60,951 bases of DNA from Treponema sp. (GTDB lineage: Bacteria; Spirochaetota; Spirochaetia; Treponematales; Treponemataceae), in assembly GCA_017469785.1 (NCBI GenBank), contig JAFUFU010000050.1, forward strand, positions 1 to 60,951, in the 5' to 3' direction. Made by a program: the position numbers and the translations under genes. Under the pieces are notes generated by a model. It was not told the DNA's origin. It was given only the letters and a program-made list of their open reading frames with translations, and made no database searches. Positions 59,964-60,951 of this stretch are shown here, one piece after another (within the stretch, counting starts at the first letter, position 1; each line of letters starts with the position of its first letter).

Positions 59964-60542
59964 TTATCTCTTCATCTTATCATACAGCACGGTTTCCGTC
60001 TGCGCCGATTTGTGAATCTTCTTTTTATAGAGAAGCGTCCAGTTCGTCTGCCCCAAAGAATAATCCTTGTCTGTCTGAGGGAAGAACGAGCGACAGAAAT
60101 ATTTTCCGTTCGATTTGTCCCCGGAAAGGAATATGAAGATGTTGCGGGCTTGGACTTGGTTCTTCAAAAGAAAATCCGCCTGTATCGCCGAGAATGTCTC
60201 CAGAGCGGGATTGTATTTGAAAATCGTCTCGTTCGAGTCCATGAGGGATTCGATGTAAACGAGGTATTTGATTCGGTCTTTGATTTCGGGGTAGAATTCG
60301 GAAGATTCAAACAGCTGTTTTTGCAAAGTTCCTTTCAAGATTCTTCTAAATATCTGCTCGCGGCTCTCTGTCAAAACTCGGCTTAAATCTTTCAAATACT
60401 GCAAGCCAGCCAGATGAAAGAAGTGATATTCCTCAAAATTTATGGCAAGCGAAAGATTCTTTTCCTTCTTTCCCAGAACAATCTGATATTCAACATCAAG
60501 TAATTTTTTGCAGGCTTTTGCCGCTTGAAGAATATCAGCCAT
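59964..60542 (-). CDS. Hypothetical protein resembling phage-barnase-like PBECR4 domain proteins
   Basis: 192 residues from ATG 60542 (GGGAGAG site). FHLAGLQYLKDLSRV, FRRILKGTLQKQLFESSEF, IFKYNPALETFSAIQADFLL and RNIFIFLSGDKSNGKYFCRSFFPQTDKDYSLGQTNWTLL in outline are reminiscent of PBECR4 domains described among toxin-like or ADP-ribosyl/RNase-like proteins in mobile contexts. I have only moderate trust in this resemblance. It abuts the next gene (stop at 59964, next start at 59963), so co-expressed. It is preceded by a 200-base structured leader. Confidence 0.55.
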   Translation of the reverse strand: MADILQAAKACKKLLDVEYQIVLGKKEKNLSLAINFEEYHFFHLAGLQYLKDLSRVLTESREQIFRRILKGTLQKQLFESSEFYPEIKDRIKYLVYIESLMDSNETIFKYNPALETFSAIQADFLLKNQVQARNIFIFLSGDKSNGKYFCRSFFPQTDKDYSLGQTNWTLLYKKKIHKSAQTETVLYDKMKR

Positions 60543-60552
60543 CATCTCTCCC

Positions 60553-60793
60553 AAAAAGAAAAAGCCCCGCGCCAATCGCAGAGCTTTCCACATTCCATTT
60601 TCCTTCAGCTGAACAAATCAGCCTACATCTGGCTTTTGGTAAACGGAGAACCGTCGTAAGACTTTGCAAAGCACAGCCCTTCCAGATTCTACACTTTGCT
60701 TTAAATCGCCTAACAGACACTCAAGTTGCCTGCCGCCTTGATTGGCAAGGACTTATCAAGTATAAATGTATAGGATATTTCACTGGTTGTCAA
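60553..60793 (-). ncRNA. Candidate structured leader RNA or small RNA with own promoter and terminator
   Basis: The 409 bases from 60543 to the window edge contain no supported gene. On the minus strand there is a consensus TTGACA (60788-60793) and TATACA (60767-60772, 15-base spacer). It is followed by about 200 bases with several small hairpins (for example ACGG-TTCT-CCGT and GCTGA-TTTGT-TCAGC) and a good intrinsic terminator: AGCTCTGCG (60577-60585) with CGCGGGGCT (60563-60571), then TTTTTCTTTTT. The terminator ends just before the ribosome binding site of the 59964-60542 gene. It may be a riboswitch-like attenuator or an independent sRNA; it matches no class I know. In 60794-60951 I see nothing. 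Confidence 0.4.
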
Positions 60794-60951
60794 CGGGAAA
60801 ATCTCATTTGTAATCCGTTTCTGATAATTTCATCTCAGTGAGAGTTTGGGACTATTTCGCCAAACAGATGTCATGAGCAGCGATGAGAAATTTAACGGGT
60901 GTTTCTCATGGCTGTTTATGGCAGTCACTAAGAAGCCATTCTGCAAAACAA

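Noticed and set aside
60535..60720. Small minus-strand open frame in the structured leader
   Set aside because: No ribosome site, composition unlike neighbours, and it runs through the terminator hairpin.
1..60951. CRISPR arrays, tRNA/rRNA genes, transposases or prophage genes
   Set aside because: Looked for on both strands; no regularly spaced direct repeats, cloverleaf-like sequences or mobile-element proteins were recognised.

Overview
The window looks like chromosomal DNA of a host-associated spirochaete, most likely a Treponema-like organism. This is an inference from several things seen together: many lipoproteins with short lipoboxes, a Cache-type chemotaxis receptor, a CHASE2 cyclase, a complete urease and urea-uptake locus, anaerobic B12 genes, and small palindromic repeats that run into genes. 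Species cannot be named from sequence alone. No rRNA, tRNA, CRISPR array, transposase or prophage gene was recognised.

Layout. 0-12.7 kb: a chemotaxis receptor, uracil salvage (uraA, upp), a lipid-type glycosyltransferase, an aldo/keto reductase, a DnaQ-like nuclease, a NYN-LOTUS protein, a lipoprotein, and a GGDEF-EAL protein whose promoter contains a run of nine G. 12.8-24.0 kb (minus strand): B12 operon 1, read cobK, cbiET, cbiA, cobD, cobT, cobU, cbiB. A complete DpnII-like GATC restriction-modification cassette (dpnM, endonuclease, dpnA) sits inside it between cobD and cobT. 24.1-35.6 kb: a urea island. It holds a LuxR-type regulator, two small membrane proteins, the urea ABC transporter urtA, a fused urtB-urtC, urtD and urtE, and facing them the urease operon ureABCEFGD. 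35.6-49.9 kb (minus strand): B12 operon 2 (cbiD, cbiF ... MATE transporter, cbiG, cbiH), with a five-gene envelope/cyclic-nucleotide module embedded in it. 50.0-53.6 kb: a short-chain dehydrogenase, ribH, a DUF2798 membrane protein, and ribBA under an FMN riboswitch. 53.7-61 kb: small exported or membrane proteins, mostly of unknown function, including two DUF805 paralogues, and a candidate structured leader RNA.

How the genes work together. Urea would be bound by UrtA, imported by UrtBC with UrtD and UrtE, and split by the Ni urease UreABC, which UreDEFG mature. All four transcription units I can see in this island (the LuxR gene, the small membrane proteins, urtA and ureA) carry, between promoter and start codon, an intrinsic terminator whose 5' side overlaps a short hairpin with a six-base loop having A at position 1 and G at position 4. 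This resembles the RNA target of ANTAR antiterminators, and I think it is the most interesting finding here. Two of the units also share a GAACT-AA-AGTTC type palindrome upstream of the promoter.

The two B12 clusters give much of the anaerobic corrin-ring pathway (CbiD, E, F, G, H, J, T), a,c-amidation (CbiA) and lower-ligand assembly (CobD, CbiB, CobU, CobT). CbiK/X, CbiL, CbiC, CbiP, CobA and CobS are not here and must lie elsewhere if the pathway is complete. Short repeats have been captured in frame inside cobU, cbiET, cbiA and the cobT tail, and one appears to have joined two CobU-like modules into one protein.
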